Shown here: piece after piece, positions 1-14,100 of the stretch | How the letters are laid out: each line of letters starts with the position of its first letter | Numbering within the stretch: position 1 is the first letter of the stretch | Source: Panagrolaimus kolymaensis | Taxonomy: Eukaryota > Nematoda > Chromadorea > Rhabditida > Panagrolaimidae | DNA: 64,000 nucleotides | Assembly: GCA_028622995.1 (NCBI GenBank) | Contig: JAJQJQ010000021.1 | Location: forward strand, 248,001-312,000 | Direction of reading: 5' to 3' | The notes under the pieces: model-generated | Databases searched by the model: none | What the model saw: the letters and a program-made list of their open reading frames with translations, nothing else | What the model was told of the DNA's origin: nothing | Position numbers and translations under genes: made by a program

Positions 1-3000
1 TTGTTCTTCTCAAAAAAATAGATTTCAGTTTTTAATTTCTGTAAAAATTTGCATAGAAAAAACAATTTTAACTTTCTAAAACTTCTCATCCTATTAACTC
101 ACTCCAGTTTTTAATACATATTCGTCTATTTCGGTATTAATTTTTCGTTATCGCGATTTTTATGTATTTTATTCAGTTTCAAAAAAAACCCTTTCAATCG
201 ATGTCTTTTTTTGTTTTCTCCACCGTCGTTATTTATTATGGGTCTTCTTTATAAACAATAGTTATTTTTGCAAAAACATTATTTATTTTTTTTAAACATA
301 ATTTTTTTTGTTGCTGTTCTTATTTATACCACCACCATCACTTACCTACCGACCTTTATTTTTTGCTACTCATATTTCTTTTCAATTTTTTTTTATTATT
401 TACTTTTCGCTTTGGCATTTTTTTGATGGATGTAAAATGTTATAGCATGCATAAGTTTGTAGGATAACAAAAATGAACAACATACTAAAGCCATTTAATT
501 GAAAACGCTTTTTTTGGATTTTTATTGTCCTTTTTATTTTGCATCGATGGCCTTTGATATTCATTTTTAAAAAAATTTTTTTTTGTTAATTTTCATCTAA
601 AAGGAAGCTTCACAGTTTTGGATTATTTATTCAAACCTAACTTTCGTATTTGTTATTAGAAGAATTTTGTATTTCATATATAAAAAGTCCCAACAATCGC
701 ACATCGTCGCAGTTTTGCCAACAAAAAAAAATGAATGCGTCGATGATTCCCTTTCCCACCATTTTTCAACTTTTGAGTAATACAAAAAATAATAATTCCA
801 AATTGCTAATTATTCAACAGTTTTAAATTTTTTTCATTCTTGATTTTAGTATTTATTTACTTTTAAAGTTTTCCGTAGACCTCTAAATTGAACAGTTTTT
901 ATCAAACAAAAGTCTAGATGAAAAAAAAGAACTGATTTTTTTTCTTAGCCTTTCCATTAATTTCTCTCAACGCAGCTTTTACCATTGCATTTTTTTCTTT
1001 TCTATATTTGTTTGACAAAAGCCTGTAAACTTCACCCAGCGCAGTTTTATTACAAAAATTTTATTATTTAAAAAACACCTATTCTAATTTCTTCGGCATT
1101 CTTTTTAATTTTCAGTTATAAAAAAAAGCTTGAATATAATTTGCAAAATGGATGGGGTTTCCGTTATCCAGTTTAAAGATCCTTTTTTTAATATGGGCAT
1201 ATTTACTCAATTCCCATTAAACCTTTTCTCAATTAAAACAGTTTTTATTCCAAAAAGGTTAGAAAAAAAGAAACCACCTTTTCATTTATCTCCTACAGTT
1301 AAACTTCACACAAGAAAAAATGACCATCCATGCAAAGTGTTTTTTACCAACGTCTTTTTTAACCAAATTCCTTCAAATTAGCTCACAGAAGAAAGCCGCA
1401 CCAGTTTTATCAAAAAAAATTTTTTTACAAAACATTGATTCATATTTTTAAATAAAGTAACTAATAATTGATGATATTAAAAATCTAGTGTAAACATTCT
1501 GAACTATCAGTAAACAGTTTTAAAACATTTTTATTTTCTAAGCATTCGCACATTTAAATTTCATTAAAATTTTTCAATAGCTTTTCTCGCCACAGTTTAT
1601 TTATCCCAAAAAAAACACTTTAGAAAAATTAAAATATTTTTTTCCAAGCATTTTCAAGAAATTATAATAATTAAACAAAAAATTAAAGAATTGTTTTATG
1701 ATACCTACCGAAACTATCAGTTTTTTTTTTACCAAATCATTTTAAATTTTGAACAGTTTTGATAAATGCCTTTAAAGCCCTACCCCTATCTTCATGGTCA
1801 GTTTTATAACAATCAAATTATTATTTAAAAAACATTCATTCCTATTTTTTTATTAATTTTTAAAGGTAGAAAAAAAATTAAATAAAAATCCAAATAGGCA
1901 AATCATGAACAGTTTTAAAACACCTTTTTTTATTCTAGATTTTTGGACTTGGTTTGAGTTAAGTTTTCCAATGCCCTCTTATTTGCCCAGTTTTATCAAC
2001 ACCCTGTTAGCTTTGGACAGTTTTAATAAATATCTTTTAACGCCTTCATTTAATATGCTCAACAGTTTTATCACTAAAAGTTATTTTTTTTGAAAATGCG
2101 GGTTCACACAATTTGATCTTGTTAATTTCAGTTTTTTCCCTCTCTTTTCTTTTCTCCCCATTTTTTTTATTTTCACTCATTGAACTTATCTTTTTTTGTT
2201 GTTTGTGAGACAGATAAAATTCTTTTTTTCAATTTATTTTATATTTTACCAACAAAAAAAAAGTTATTATTATAACAATAATTATTTTGCTGTTGCTATA
2301 AGCAACCTTGGGGTTTTACATATTTTTTTTTCTCAGACTCATTAGACCTTGTTCTAATTTATTTTTTTCTTTCTTTTTTTTATAAATAATTTCATTGTAT
2401 TTTTTTCTTTTAAAAAAACTTTATATGTATTTCCCGACGCAGTTTTTTTTCTTATCTCCTTTTAATTTCCCTGCTCCAGTTTTTTAGCTTCTAAATATTG
2501 CATTTGTCCTTTTTCTTATTATTTTTTTTATGGCTGATGTTTCTATTTATAAATCCAAAAATCCACCTGTTTTTATTTTTTTTTCTCTTTTCATTCAGTT
2601 TTTACTTTCTTATGTAAATATAAAATATTAATATATTAAATTGCTTTTTTTTATCCGTTATTTTGGGTTTGATTTTATGGGTGTTAAGAAGAAGAAGAAA
2701 AAAGGTAATGGAACATGATGTCAAAATATATTCATAATATTTTGTTTGGTTTCTCCAAATTGTATTTTTGGTCTTTTTTATAAGTAACCATTAATAAAAA
2801 AAAACAAAGGATATCTGGAAGACAGTTTTTTTACAATTTTTTTATGTTCGAATTTCTCCAAATTTTTTAAGGATTTTGTCTTAAAAAATTTCCGATACGC
2901 GCGTACAACAACAGTTTTCTTTGCCTCTACCCTAATTATTTTATTTGAATGCTTGCTTTTTGTTTAATATAAAAAAAATATTGGAAATTTTTTGGATCCA

Positions 3001-4260
3001 CAGTTTTAAAATTTAATTTATCTTATCTTTCGAATATATAAAAAATTACTTCACAGTTTTATTATTTTTTTTTTGAAAATTTTTGTCTCATTAATATTTA
3101 GAAAAAAGCTTTTACTTTTTTTGCTCCCATGAATGCACAATTAGTTTATAAACAAACCTTTATTTTTATCTTAAAATGCAGTTTTGATTTTAGTTTGTCT
3201 ATCTTTAGTAGATAGAATGTTTATAATCTTTAATTATTTATTTTTGCAACTACTGATAAAAAATTTTGGAACAGTTATTTTTTTGAAAAAGTTAAAGTAA
3301 AAATGTGAAAAAATGATTAACAGTTTTTTTAAATAAAATAATAAAATTAATTTTCTTAAGATATTTCCTTCCTACCCAAATGGAAACCCAGCTCAGTTAA
3401 TTACCACCAAAAGACTTTTTATTTCATTTAATTTTTGTGTAAATTAATTTTTAAAAAAAGACAAAAATTAATTGAAATTTTTTTGGTTCTCATTCACCTG
3501 TTATTTTTTTTACTTTGAAAATGTTTTTCATTTTCTTTTAAAACAGTTTTAAGTATTATAAAAGAAAAAAAGAGAGTTAAAAATGAGTTGAATTGATTAT
3601 TTTTGCTTTAAAAAAAAGATTTATACGAGGAAGATCAGTTTTAATGAAATTTATTATTTACGAGTAGTTTGCCGAGGATCCAGTTTTTTTTAATTTAAAA
3701 ATTTTTTATTTGACTTTCAAGCAAACTTCTCAACGTTCAGTTTTTTTTGTTTGTTAATATTTTTTTCTTCAAAATGTCAGTTTTTAATTTTTTAAAAATT
3801 CCTAAATCTTTTTTTACAGTTTTAAAAATTATTTTTTTTCTTGCTTCATCAAACACCAAAACAGTTTTTCATTATTTTTAAAAAAAGAAAAATATCTTGA
3901 AATCTTTTCTGGAAATTGAAATCATTGTACAGTTTATTATTACAAGAGGACATCCTCCATTTGGAGTTTTTTGATCCCTTCGAAATTTAAGTAATTAATG
4001 CATTAACCTTAAACCTTTTTCTCAATCAATTTCCACCCTTTTTTCTAAATTTTTCCAGTTATTTTTTTAATTTATGATTGTCGTTCATTTTTTTTTTATT
4101 TATCTGCCATAAAAAAATATTGTTTTATTTTATTTGATTAATTTTATTAAACTAAAAATCTTTAGCTTTTGATTTTACATTTTTTGACATTTATTTTATT
4201 TATTTGTTTTTTTGCAAACAAAAAACTTTTGTTCGCAAAAAAAAAATATTCAAAAGAGTG
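1..4260. other. Upstream non-coding DNA with CAGTTT motifs
   Basis: No convincing coding exon was found in this stretch; the open frames at 1130-1381 and 1905-2093 are low-complexity readings through T-runs. The stretch carries many + strand CAGTT copies (for example near 1912, 2018, 2063 and 3179) separated by A/T-rich DNA. Motifs are sparse between about 2,100 and 2,450. The last 200 bases before 4261 should hold the promoter or trans-splice region of the longest SK channel isoform, but I recognise no specific element there. Confidence 0.6.
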
Positions 4261-5194
4261 ATGGTGGCTCAAGGTCCAGATGGTCGAACTATTAGTAAAG
4301 CAGCAACCATATCTTCATCATCACCAAGGCCAAGGTTTTGTTTTTTGTTTAGTTCTTCTTTTTCAATTGACAGTTAAATTAGTTCCAAAATTTGAACCAA
4401 GAAGACAGTGAAAAAGTTAAATCTATTTTTATTTAAATGTTTGAATTAAACTTATCAGTTTTGTGGCAATCCAAAATTCGGATATTTTTTTTGAAATACG
4501 TTTTTGATTTTAATGGAGTTATAAAATCTTTAATCAAATTAAACTTTTAATTTTTTTTATTAAGCGTTGGTGCTGAGGATGCAGTTTTAAACCTTTTTCC
4601 ACTTTCGAACACCCAATACAGTTTTGGTGTGCAGTTTTAAAAGAAGGACAGTTAAATTATTTTTCTTTTTTATATTCCATACAACACCATATTCGAGTAC
4701 CTAGAAAAACAGATTTACAGTTTTAATTAAAAAATAAATATTAATAAAATATTATTTATATTTGCCACAAATATAAACAAAATACTAAAAAAGCCTGACA
4801 TGGCCCAATTTCATAGTTATCCAGTTATATAAACTTTCGATGAAAGAAATTCTCGATCTAAGAAAAAAAAATGAAATTTTTTTACTCGTTTCAGTTTTTT
4901 TCCTAAATGATAATTTGCGGTTAACAGTTTTATATTTCACCACAAAAATCCCAAAAACCCCTCCTTAATTACAATAATCCAGTTAGAAAAACTTTAATAA
5001 ATTACAAATTTTTATTTTACACTTACTAACACACACCTTTCAGTTTTAGTAGTGCATCAGGATATTTGGAACAAAGATATAATAAAAGCTGTGATTGGTC
5101 TCCTCAACCCATAGGCGGAGGAGGAATACATCATCCACCAAATCATATTAATGATGCAATAAGTTTGCGATCATTTAATAATCCCATTGCTCAA
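4261..5194 (+). CDS. SK channel 5' end A (exons 4261-4334 and 5050-5194)
   Basis: ATG at 4261 opens MVAQGPDGRTISKAATI and the exon ends in phase 2 (AG before a GT at 4335). The next exon starts at 5050 after TTTTAG, completes the serine codon and reads SASGYLEQRYNKSCDWSPQ, then a Gly/His-rich stretch. It ends in phase 0 before GTAAGT at 5195, which fits the exon at 14278. The encoded region is cytoplasmic, low in complexity and without a known domain. With the common exons the total is 2,310 nt, divisible by three. This is a prediction from splice signals and phase alone. Confidence 0.7.
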
Positions 5195-8100
5195 GTAAGT
5201 TTTATTTACTCTTGATTTCCACATCACAGTTTAAAATTAAAATTTTCATAAAAAAGCAAAGATAAAAATTGGTTTCCTTGTTGCAAAGGATAAATTATTA
5301 AAGATTAATATTTTGTTTTCCGGGTTTCAATTAATTTTTATTCGCAAAAAAAATGTTAAAAATTTATTAAAATAAGTATTCCGCAGTTTTTTAAGTTTAA
5401 AATAATTGAATTTTCATGGAAGAAAAGAAGAAAATTGAAATGCGAAAAAATGGATCTAATTTCATTTGTTTACGTTCATATATTTATTTTACTTTTTATT
5501 CTGAGAACTTCGTATTCAGTTTAATAATAATAATAAAAATGTGTAAACCCACTTTTTCCGATTTTTTTTAATGTAATCAGTTTTTAAAAATAAAAAAATG
5601 CTTATAAAAAATTTTTGCGAATACAATTGGATGAAACAATAATCAGTTTTTTCCCCTTCAAAAAGCCCACTTTGTAATTTATCTTTAAAAAAAGACTAAA
5701 ATAAATTTGTGGTTCTATCATACACAACTGCGCCAGTTTTTTTACCTCAATATTTGTTAGATGTTATGATTCCCTGGGTTTTTTTTATGTTCTCCCTACA
5801 ATTAATTCTTATGACTTTGGGCACGGCATATTTTTATAATTTTGCTGCCTTCCATGCTAAAGCTTCCTCTTTTTTTCACTTTATTACTTATATTGCGCAA
5901 TTACATGACTTGCATAAAAAAGACTTGTCTTTATTCGTTGATATCAATGTAAAATCAACACAGTTATATAAAAAAAATCATTCATAAAACATTTGTTTGT
6001 TGCAGTTTATTTTTGATTGAAATTAATTTAACAAAACTTTAAATTTTTTTGTTTGTTATCACATTTAATGACGATGTTTCCAGTTTAAATAATTTTTAAA
6101 TCCATGCAAAAAAATATGCTGTGATTTTTCTTTATATTGAACAATTGGTAGTGGCAGTTTAGTAACTTAATAAAACTATCTTACAAAAAGACAGTTTTTC
6201 AAAAAATAAAATAAAGAAATTTCTAAAAATGAAAACAATGCAACAGTTTTATTTTGATATTTAAAACATCAGTAAAATTTAAAAGTAAAATATAAATAAA
6301 AACGAGATATAAAAAACCACCCAATTCACCGACAGTTTGTTATTATTTTTAAAAAAATTACCAACAATTTCCTGATATTTAAAAAAAAAGATGACGTTGT
6401 TGAAGTCCAAATGACAAAGCTACAGAAGTGCCCCAATTTTATCCAAAATAGCAGTTTTTTTTGTTTGTTTAGTTAAAATGAAATTAAAATTTTTAAAAAA
6501 TTTGAGTCAAACCCGAAATGTTTTTTTTATGAATGTTTTTTATTTTGAACCACAAATGATGAAATCTTCAGTTTTTTTATATGAAAATTATTGTTTGGTT
6601 TTCCTTGCTCACAATAAAAAGACGTGTCGCAGTTAAAAAATTTATATTAAACATTGAGCTTCCGCTAATCTAATCTGAAATCGGTTATAAAATCCTTAGG
6701 TTTATTATTAAATTGTTCTTGAATTTTTATTGATGAACAATAATCTTCAATTTCTCAGTTTTAAATTTCAAATATTTTCTTTTGGTTAAAATTCATTAGA
6801 CCACGCAGAAGAGCAGTTTTTATTGATAACTCCAATATTTGCATTAAATTTACATGAAAAATTGGACTCGGTTTATATCTTTAAAAAATCAAATAAATGT
6901 TTTCCATTTATTTTATTCCCATACAGTTTTTCTTGTGATTTTATTTGATTTTGATCAGTTTTTTATTAAAAAAATTGTTTTAATGAAAAGTCTTAGTTAT
7001 CGAGAACTTTCTTCCAGAAGTTATCCCGTTATCCAGTTTAGAAAAAAATTTAGCAAAAGAAAAAGGATTAAAAACACCGCACAGTTTATTTTAATTTTTA
7101 ATAAATAGTAAATAAAAATTTTTCTTTGGTTTTGGCATCGAAGATAAAAAATAAAATAAACTTTCTCTAATCAGTTATAATTTATCCAAATGTTCCCGTC
7201 TTTTTTTTCATGATTATAAGGTATTAATTTTTGGTTAGTTATTATGCCTGATCACAGTTATTAAATAATATAAAATTAATCTCATGAATCTTTTTTTCTA
7301 AACATTAATCACAAAGATAAAATTCTCCAATTTATTTTTTCGGTAATTTTCCCAAACTTTTTCTTCCTACTGTTTTTGACAATAGAAACGCCTTTTCCCA
7401 GTTATCTCTTCACTTTTACCAAACCTCCTTCTTCACTCTCTCTCTCTCTCTCTCTAATGGCGGCGCCACTATTTTTCTTCTTCACCACCAGCTCCAATTT
7501 ACACTTTACATTTTTTTCGTGTCCTTTTTTTCCATCCTCCCTCACTATTTTAAATTTATTTTATTTTTTCTTTGTCATTCCTCCACCAAAAATTTTTTCT
7601 TTTCCTCATTATCTTATTTTATTTTATTTAGTTGCATTAAATGCCACCATTTTTTATTTAACGTTTTATATATAAAAAAAAGTAACCAAAAAAGAAATAA
7701 AAAAATATATAAAAGGAAAGAAATGCCCTTAAGGCACTTGTGTAAATATAAACCACGAGAAAAATGAGAGAGAGAGAAAGATAGACACAGAGGAGAAGAA
7801 AAAGAAATGTAAGACACCTCATCTATCTTTGTAAATGAGATTCATTTTATTTATTTTTTTTGTTGTTGGTTGTTTAGAATTTTTTTAAATGCTACTTTAC
7901 AACCTTTTTTAAAAAGATTTTCATTAGTTTTTTTTATTACCCTCCAACAAAAAAAAGTGGGCTCTATTGTTTTATTTATTTTGGGTTTTGCTGATTTTTG
8001 ATTCGCTCAGTTTTTTTTATTAGTTTTTTTTTTCTGTTAGCGCCTAAAATGAGCACTCTTTTTTTGTTTTTTATTTTAAATTAGTTTACTGTTGCTTTCC

Positions 8101-11100
8101 GAAGCCATCGAAGGGGGGAATAGGTTAATACAAAATGAGAAAAAAGGGTTCAGTAACTTATGCATAATGTGATTTTCTTGAACACCAATATCCTCAAATA
8201 CAGTTATTTTTTTTTGGCTTTTATACTAAGACTTTTTTAATTTTAACGATCTCAACACAGTTTTAATAAAAAAAAATTGTTACCATAAACTCAGACACGG
8301 CTTGTCCCAGTTTAACTTTAAACTTCTCTGAATTTTTTAAATTTTTTTCGCAAAGTCAAGTTCACAGTTATTATTATTTTTTCTTTCATTTTGATTTTAT
8401 TTTCTACTGACAGTTAAAAAGATTTTTATTAAAGCTCTAAATGTGCTTGACAGTTTATTATTTATTAATAACTTTGAGTGACTTTGAAATAGTTGAATCA
8501 ACGATAAAAAAATTAATTTGGAATATAAATTTTCCAGCTAAAAATCTAATTTAATGCTCAGCATAAAAACAGCGTTAATAAAGCGAACAGTTTTAAATTA
8601 AAAAATATTTTGATATTTTAAAAAATGTTTCCAAAGTGAAAAAAAAGGAAAAGTTTTTTATAAGAAACTTCTCTAATTTTACCTCGAATTTTTTCACTTG
8701 TCAGTTTTTTTTAATAATTAATAATAGCAAAAACATTCGTTAAAATTCTCGATGATTTTTGAATATTACACAAATAGCTCTTGTCAGTTTTTGTTTTGGA
8801 TTTATTTGATTTTTTCGAATAGAATCATCGTTTACAGTTTTGATGAACCATTTTTCTAACCCCAAAATTTTGTAAGCCCCAAAAAATCTTCGTACACTCT
8901 GTTTTTAAATTTAAAATAATTTAGCTTTTTTTATCCCCCAACTATTATTTATTTACTCAGTTACTTACTACATATATTTATTCCTGACTTCATCAATTAT
9001 TTTTTTAACTCTCTCTCTCGCACTCCTCATTTTTCAATGAATACTTTTTTTTGGATGCTTTTTTATTTTAACTCTTTCCTCCCAAATTGCTCCCTAAGGT
9101 GTCTTCATTTTTTTCTTCTTCGTTGTTCTTTTCCCCCATCTCTTTTATTTTCCATTCTTCTCTTTAACATACAAAAAACAAAAAGTTTTTTGTTTGGATA
9201 AAAAAAACTTTTTTTCGTGGGGTTTTTTTCGAGTTTTCAAAAAGCTTCTTAAAGCAGCAGTTTAAACTATAAAGACCTTTTATAAATTATTTCCTAATTT
9301 TTTGGTTTAATTAAATCCGTTTGTCACCAAAGACCTCAGTTTTTTTTCTCCAAGTCGTTGTTTGAAGCCAAATATTGACAATCAAAGCCTAAAACCTACC
9401 AAACTCCAAAACAGTTTTATAAATGTTTCTGTGACTTCAATTTGCAAGAATTAAATAAAATTCAACAATTTTTTTTCTGTTTTGTTTTACTACAGTTTTT
9501 TTATCATAAAATACAAAACATGGCTCCTCACAGTTTTTTTTAAATTTATTATTTTTTTCATCGATCTTGTGTCGTCTCGGTTCCGAACAGTTTTATATTT
9601 ATTTTATTTCAATACCATTTTCTTCTTCTCATTGTCTAAATTATAAGCATTAATTTTTTTTCTTTTAATACCTCGTCTCAAATGGTGCTTCCAGTTATTT
9701 AATTACAAAAATAAATAAATTTTTTTAGACTTAAAACAAAATATTTGGAATAATGTTAATGTTTTGCTTCCGCGACAGTTAATACAAAAAGATTTTTAAG
9801 AAGAACAGTTTAAAAAGAAAAATTTCCGAAGTTAAAAAATACTTGACGCTTTGCCTTCATACCAGTTAATTAAAAAAATCTTATCATAGCCTAATTTTCA
9901 AGGTGTCATTGAATTACTCAGTTTTATTTCTTTTAACCTTATTTTTAAAATATTTGATAAAACCCTGCAAAACTCCTGCACCAGTTTTTTTATAATATTT
10001 TTTTCCAACGACATGAAGCTTAAAAGTCCAATGTTGCTAGAAAGTTTACAGTTTTATTGTATATTTTTTTAAAACATTTGTTTTACATGTTTTAAAGCAT
10101 TAATTTTTATTTCTTTTTAAATCAACCAAGTGCAAGACGCAACAGTTTTTTTTAATTTAAAAAGATTAAATTAATTTTTATTTTTGATTAAGAAAAAATA
10201 ATATTAAGGTAATAACTTAAAACAATGTTTTCCCATATTTTTTTTCTTGGATTATTCACAATCCAATCAAACACAAACCCACGACGTATACCAGTTTTCG
10301 CAAAATATTTATAAAAAAATTATATCTTCAAAATCCAAAATTCTCTTCTCCGCAGTTTTTTTTATCTCTCCTAAACCCTTTTTATTAGTATTTCAACAAA
10401 GCTTTTTTTGTTTACTTCCCTTATTCAGTTTTTGTTTCACGTGTTTAATATCAACAACGACATCTCTCCAGTTTTTTTTGTTGTTGCATAAACTTATTAG
10501 CAGATTTGAATGATGAACGCTTGCATTTATGATGAAGTCATGAATTTGTTTTATTTTTTTTCACGCCAAAAATTTATGGCATGAGGTGTAGAATTTTTTA
10601 GTTTTGCAATAAAAATTTAAAATTTTTGGTTTTTAGCTTTTATGTTTTGTTCAAACTTTTTGTTGTTGCTTTAATATTAAGGAGTGAAAAATTTGCGGGA
10701 ATATCAAGCAAAAAATTATTGATGGCCAGCTTGCCCAGTTTAAAAACTTTATATTTATGAAAATATTTTTTTGCCTTTTAAAATTTTCTTTGGCTTCTTT
10801 ACTTAGCAAAATTCATTGCGATTTTAAAAAACGATGAGCCACCATTTTTTTTAATCATTTACAGTTTAAATCTCAAAAAGATACAATACCATTTTCACAA
10901 GACAGTTTAATAATATTAATTCTATTCAATCGTCGATCCAGTTTTTTTCTAAAATTATATTATAAATTATTGTCCAGAAAATTTTTAAGTTTTGAAATTG
11001 GGCAGCAAAATTTATTAAATTTTTTTAGCTTACTTGAATTAGGCTTTTAAAAATATAACTCAATTTTCCATGTCTTTATCGAAGTCACAGTTTAAATTTC

Positions 11101-14100
11101 AAACTTTTTAATATGGTGCCACCATCCAAGCAGTGATTTGCTATTTTAAATCTTAGACCACTTTTATTTTCCGTGATGAAAACCAAGTTACAGTTTATAA
11201 AATAAATTCATGATCCTTCCTTTTTGCCCCCTAAAAAATTATATTTACAAACAGCGGCAAAAAAAAAAAGAAATTTACATCTGCTTTTTTTTTAAACTTT
11301 TTCTTTCCTTATTCCCTTCCACCACCACCATCAAAAACAACAATGAACAAAAAAAAGAGTAAAAGTATGCCAAAAAAAAAATATTGACATTTATTTTATT
11401 TTTGGGAATGTTGTTATTTTTTAGTTTAATTTTATTTTTTAAAAGTCAGGAAATAAAAAAAAATTGAAAAAAAGAATAAAAAGAGCATCGTCCAAACAAA
11501 CAAAAAATTATGACGGGAAAAAATAATTTTATTTTTAAATAAAACTTTTCCGAAATTTGTAGGAAGCTCCAGTTTTAACTTTCCCTGAATGACTTTACTT
11601 ATTATGTTTTTCAGTTAAAAAATGTTTTATTCGTAATTTAATTAAATCTTTTAAAAAAAAGTGTTTTATTAGGTTCGGGAATTAACCACCAAAAAAATGA
11701 TGGTTGGCTGCTTAAATTTTCATTGACTCCCTTCGCCATCACTTGCTTGTTTTTTTCTCCATTTGCTTCTTCTGCCTGACTTTATTTTATTTCTATGTTA
11801 TTTTAATTTGGAAGGGTCACACTATTTTTTTTATCGGCTCCCTCTTTTTTTCTATTATTTGGGAAGGGTTAAATTTATTTTGTGTAATTTTAAAACAATG
11901 AAAAAAGTCATTGTTTTTTTCTCAAAGTAAATTAAATTTTGGGTTTTTTCTGATACCAAAAAAGCTGCAGTTTAAAATAAAAATAAAAAAGAGTTGGTAG
12001 CTGCTTGCATGATTCCAACAACAAAAACAGCTTGTTTTTCTCCAGTTTATCTATATTTGTTAAAAATTATTTTTATTATTATTTTATTGTTTTCATTGAT
12101 TTGTAAAAATAAAACCTTTGGAATCAAGACTTTTTTAAATTAAATTCGATATTATTTCGTTGTCTCAGTTTTTTTTTTGTTACTTTTTTTACTGCATTTC
12201 TTCAAAAAAATATTCCAGTTTTTAATATCTCAATGTACTCTTTGTAATTACAGTTTTTTAATTCCAAATTTTCCAAATATATATTTCTTATTTAATAACA
12301 AAAAATTTTCCTAAATCTTTTTCCTGTTTGCAGTTATTATTAGACCATTAAAACAGAAGATTTCATTATGAAATCAGTTTTTTTAAATAAATCAAAATTG
12401 AATTGCTTATTATTGCATCAGTTTTAATTTTCTTATAACTTATTTACCATATATGCTGCTTTTTGGGCCTATTTTTTTTACAGGACTGCCAAAAAAAAGA
12501 ATTGCAGTTTTTTTTAATCATCTCTTCTCTCCTCCCACATTCGCCTCAGCTGATGACAGTTTTTTGATACATATTTCTTTGGTAATAATAATTTCTTTTG
12601 TAACCGCTTTCTTTCTTATAGTTATTTCAAGATTATTAAAATAATGTGTTTAAAATAATATATCACAATTTTTACAAAAAGCAAATTTCATTACAGTTTT
12701 TAAGCTTCAATGCATTCCTCCCGCCTTTATTCAGGTTATTCAGTTTGTTCTTAATTTATGGATATTTACTTTTTGCAAGTATCTGAAATCGTCTCAGTTA
12801 TTAGTTGGCGATTTAGACAAAAAAACTTTATTGAGTATCAGTTTTTTACTTTCAATATTTTCATCGCGATATTTTTTTATATTTAAAAAATGAGTGCGCT
12901 TTTAAAAAGTATTTTTTCTTTCATTTTCTACAGAAATATGCAAAATTCTCAAAGTTCCCTAACAGCCGCCGCACCACCCAAACATTATCCTTGCTGTAGT
13001 AATGGCGGCAGTGGTGGTCATAGTCATCGTCGACCATCATCAGCCATTCCAAAATGTAGTAATAATTATAATTCCCCATATCCTGGAATAAGTGGAATTA
13101 GCGGTGTTGGAAACGACCCAAATCGACATCAAAGAGAAAGGGCAAATTCTATGTTTATTGTAAGAAATTTTTGTTTTGTAAAGTAAATCAAAAATATGTA
13201 AACAAAATGTTTTGCAAGGCAGTTTTTAAATTTATAACTATTTTTTTTTTGAAAACTGTGCAACTTGGAAGCTCAGTTTTTTATTTTTGAAAAAATGAAG
13301 CATAAACTCATCTGCTTTTTATTTCATTTTCTATAAAGTAAATCAAATTATTTAAATATTTTGGTGCACTTATTTTGGGTCGTTATCAGTGTGACACGCC
13401 TCAGCCTCGCGAGGCGCCTCACACCACTGAGGCGGAGGCTGAGGCTGAGGCTATGTATCGAAAAACTAACGTATTTTTATCGCCTCCTTCGCCTCAGAGG
13501 CTCCTCTATCGCCTCACGCCTCAGAGGCGGAGGCGAGAGGCGAGGCGATAAAAATAAAAATCCGTCACACTGGTCGTTATTTAGAAAATTTTTGATATTA
13601 TCGCTGTACAGTTTCGTCTTCAGTTTTATGATTTTTTAAAAAGATTTTTGCATAAAACAAAACAAAAAAATATAAAATTTAAATATGCTAATTAACTTTG
13701 TTTTTTGTTTTTTTGGCTATCTTACTTACTCATACGCTGACAGTTTTTAAATTTTTTCTTTATTTAACTGTAAATTTTGCAGCAAAGAAATCTTACTATT
13801 CCAGTTTTTCTGTCATAAAAAAGTCAAACATTTTTCGGGCATTTCCAGTTTAAAAAAATTATCTTAAATGTTTTTTGTATTCAAAAATAAAATCATTCAT
13901 AAGAATGTTTTCTGACAACATTAAAATTTCTAATTTAGTTTTTTGTTTCTTTTTAAATTATTTATTGCATCATACACAACCACGTCAGGTAGTGGTGGTC
14001 AGTTTATTTTAAATATTTTAATTTTGACAGTTAAAATAAACCCAAATTGACAAAACAATCATTTATATGGCACAGTTTAATAATTTTTTCCTTTCAAAGA

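Noticed and set aside
5709..5987. 92-codon frame with hydrophobic stretches in an SK intron
   Set aside because: It lies in motif-bearing intron DNA, has no splice context and no recognised family.
12890..12937. ATG at 12890 as start of alternative exon B
   Set aside because: The reading crosses a strong acceptor (TTTTCTACAG at 12933) and encodes only low-complexity residues; ATG 12938 just after the acceptor is preferred, though not proven.
13361..13639. Arg/Leu-rich 92-codon frame
   Set aside because: It coincides with the GAGGCG-type MITE at 13387-13572 and has no domain.
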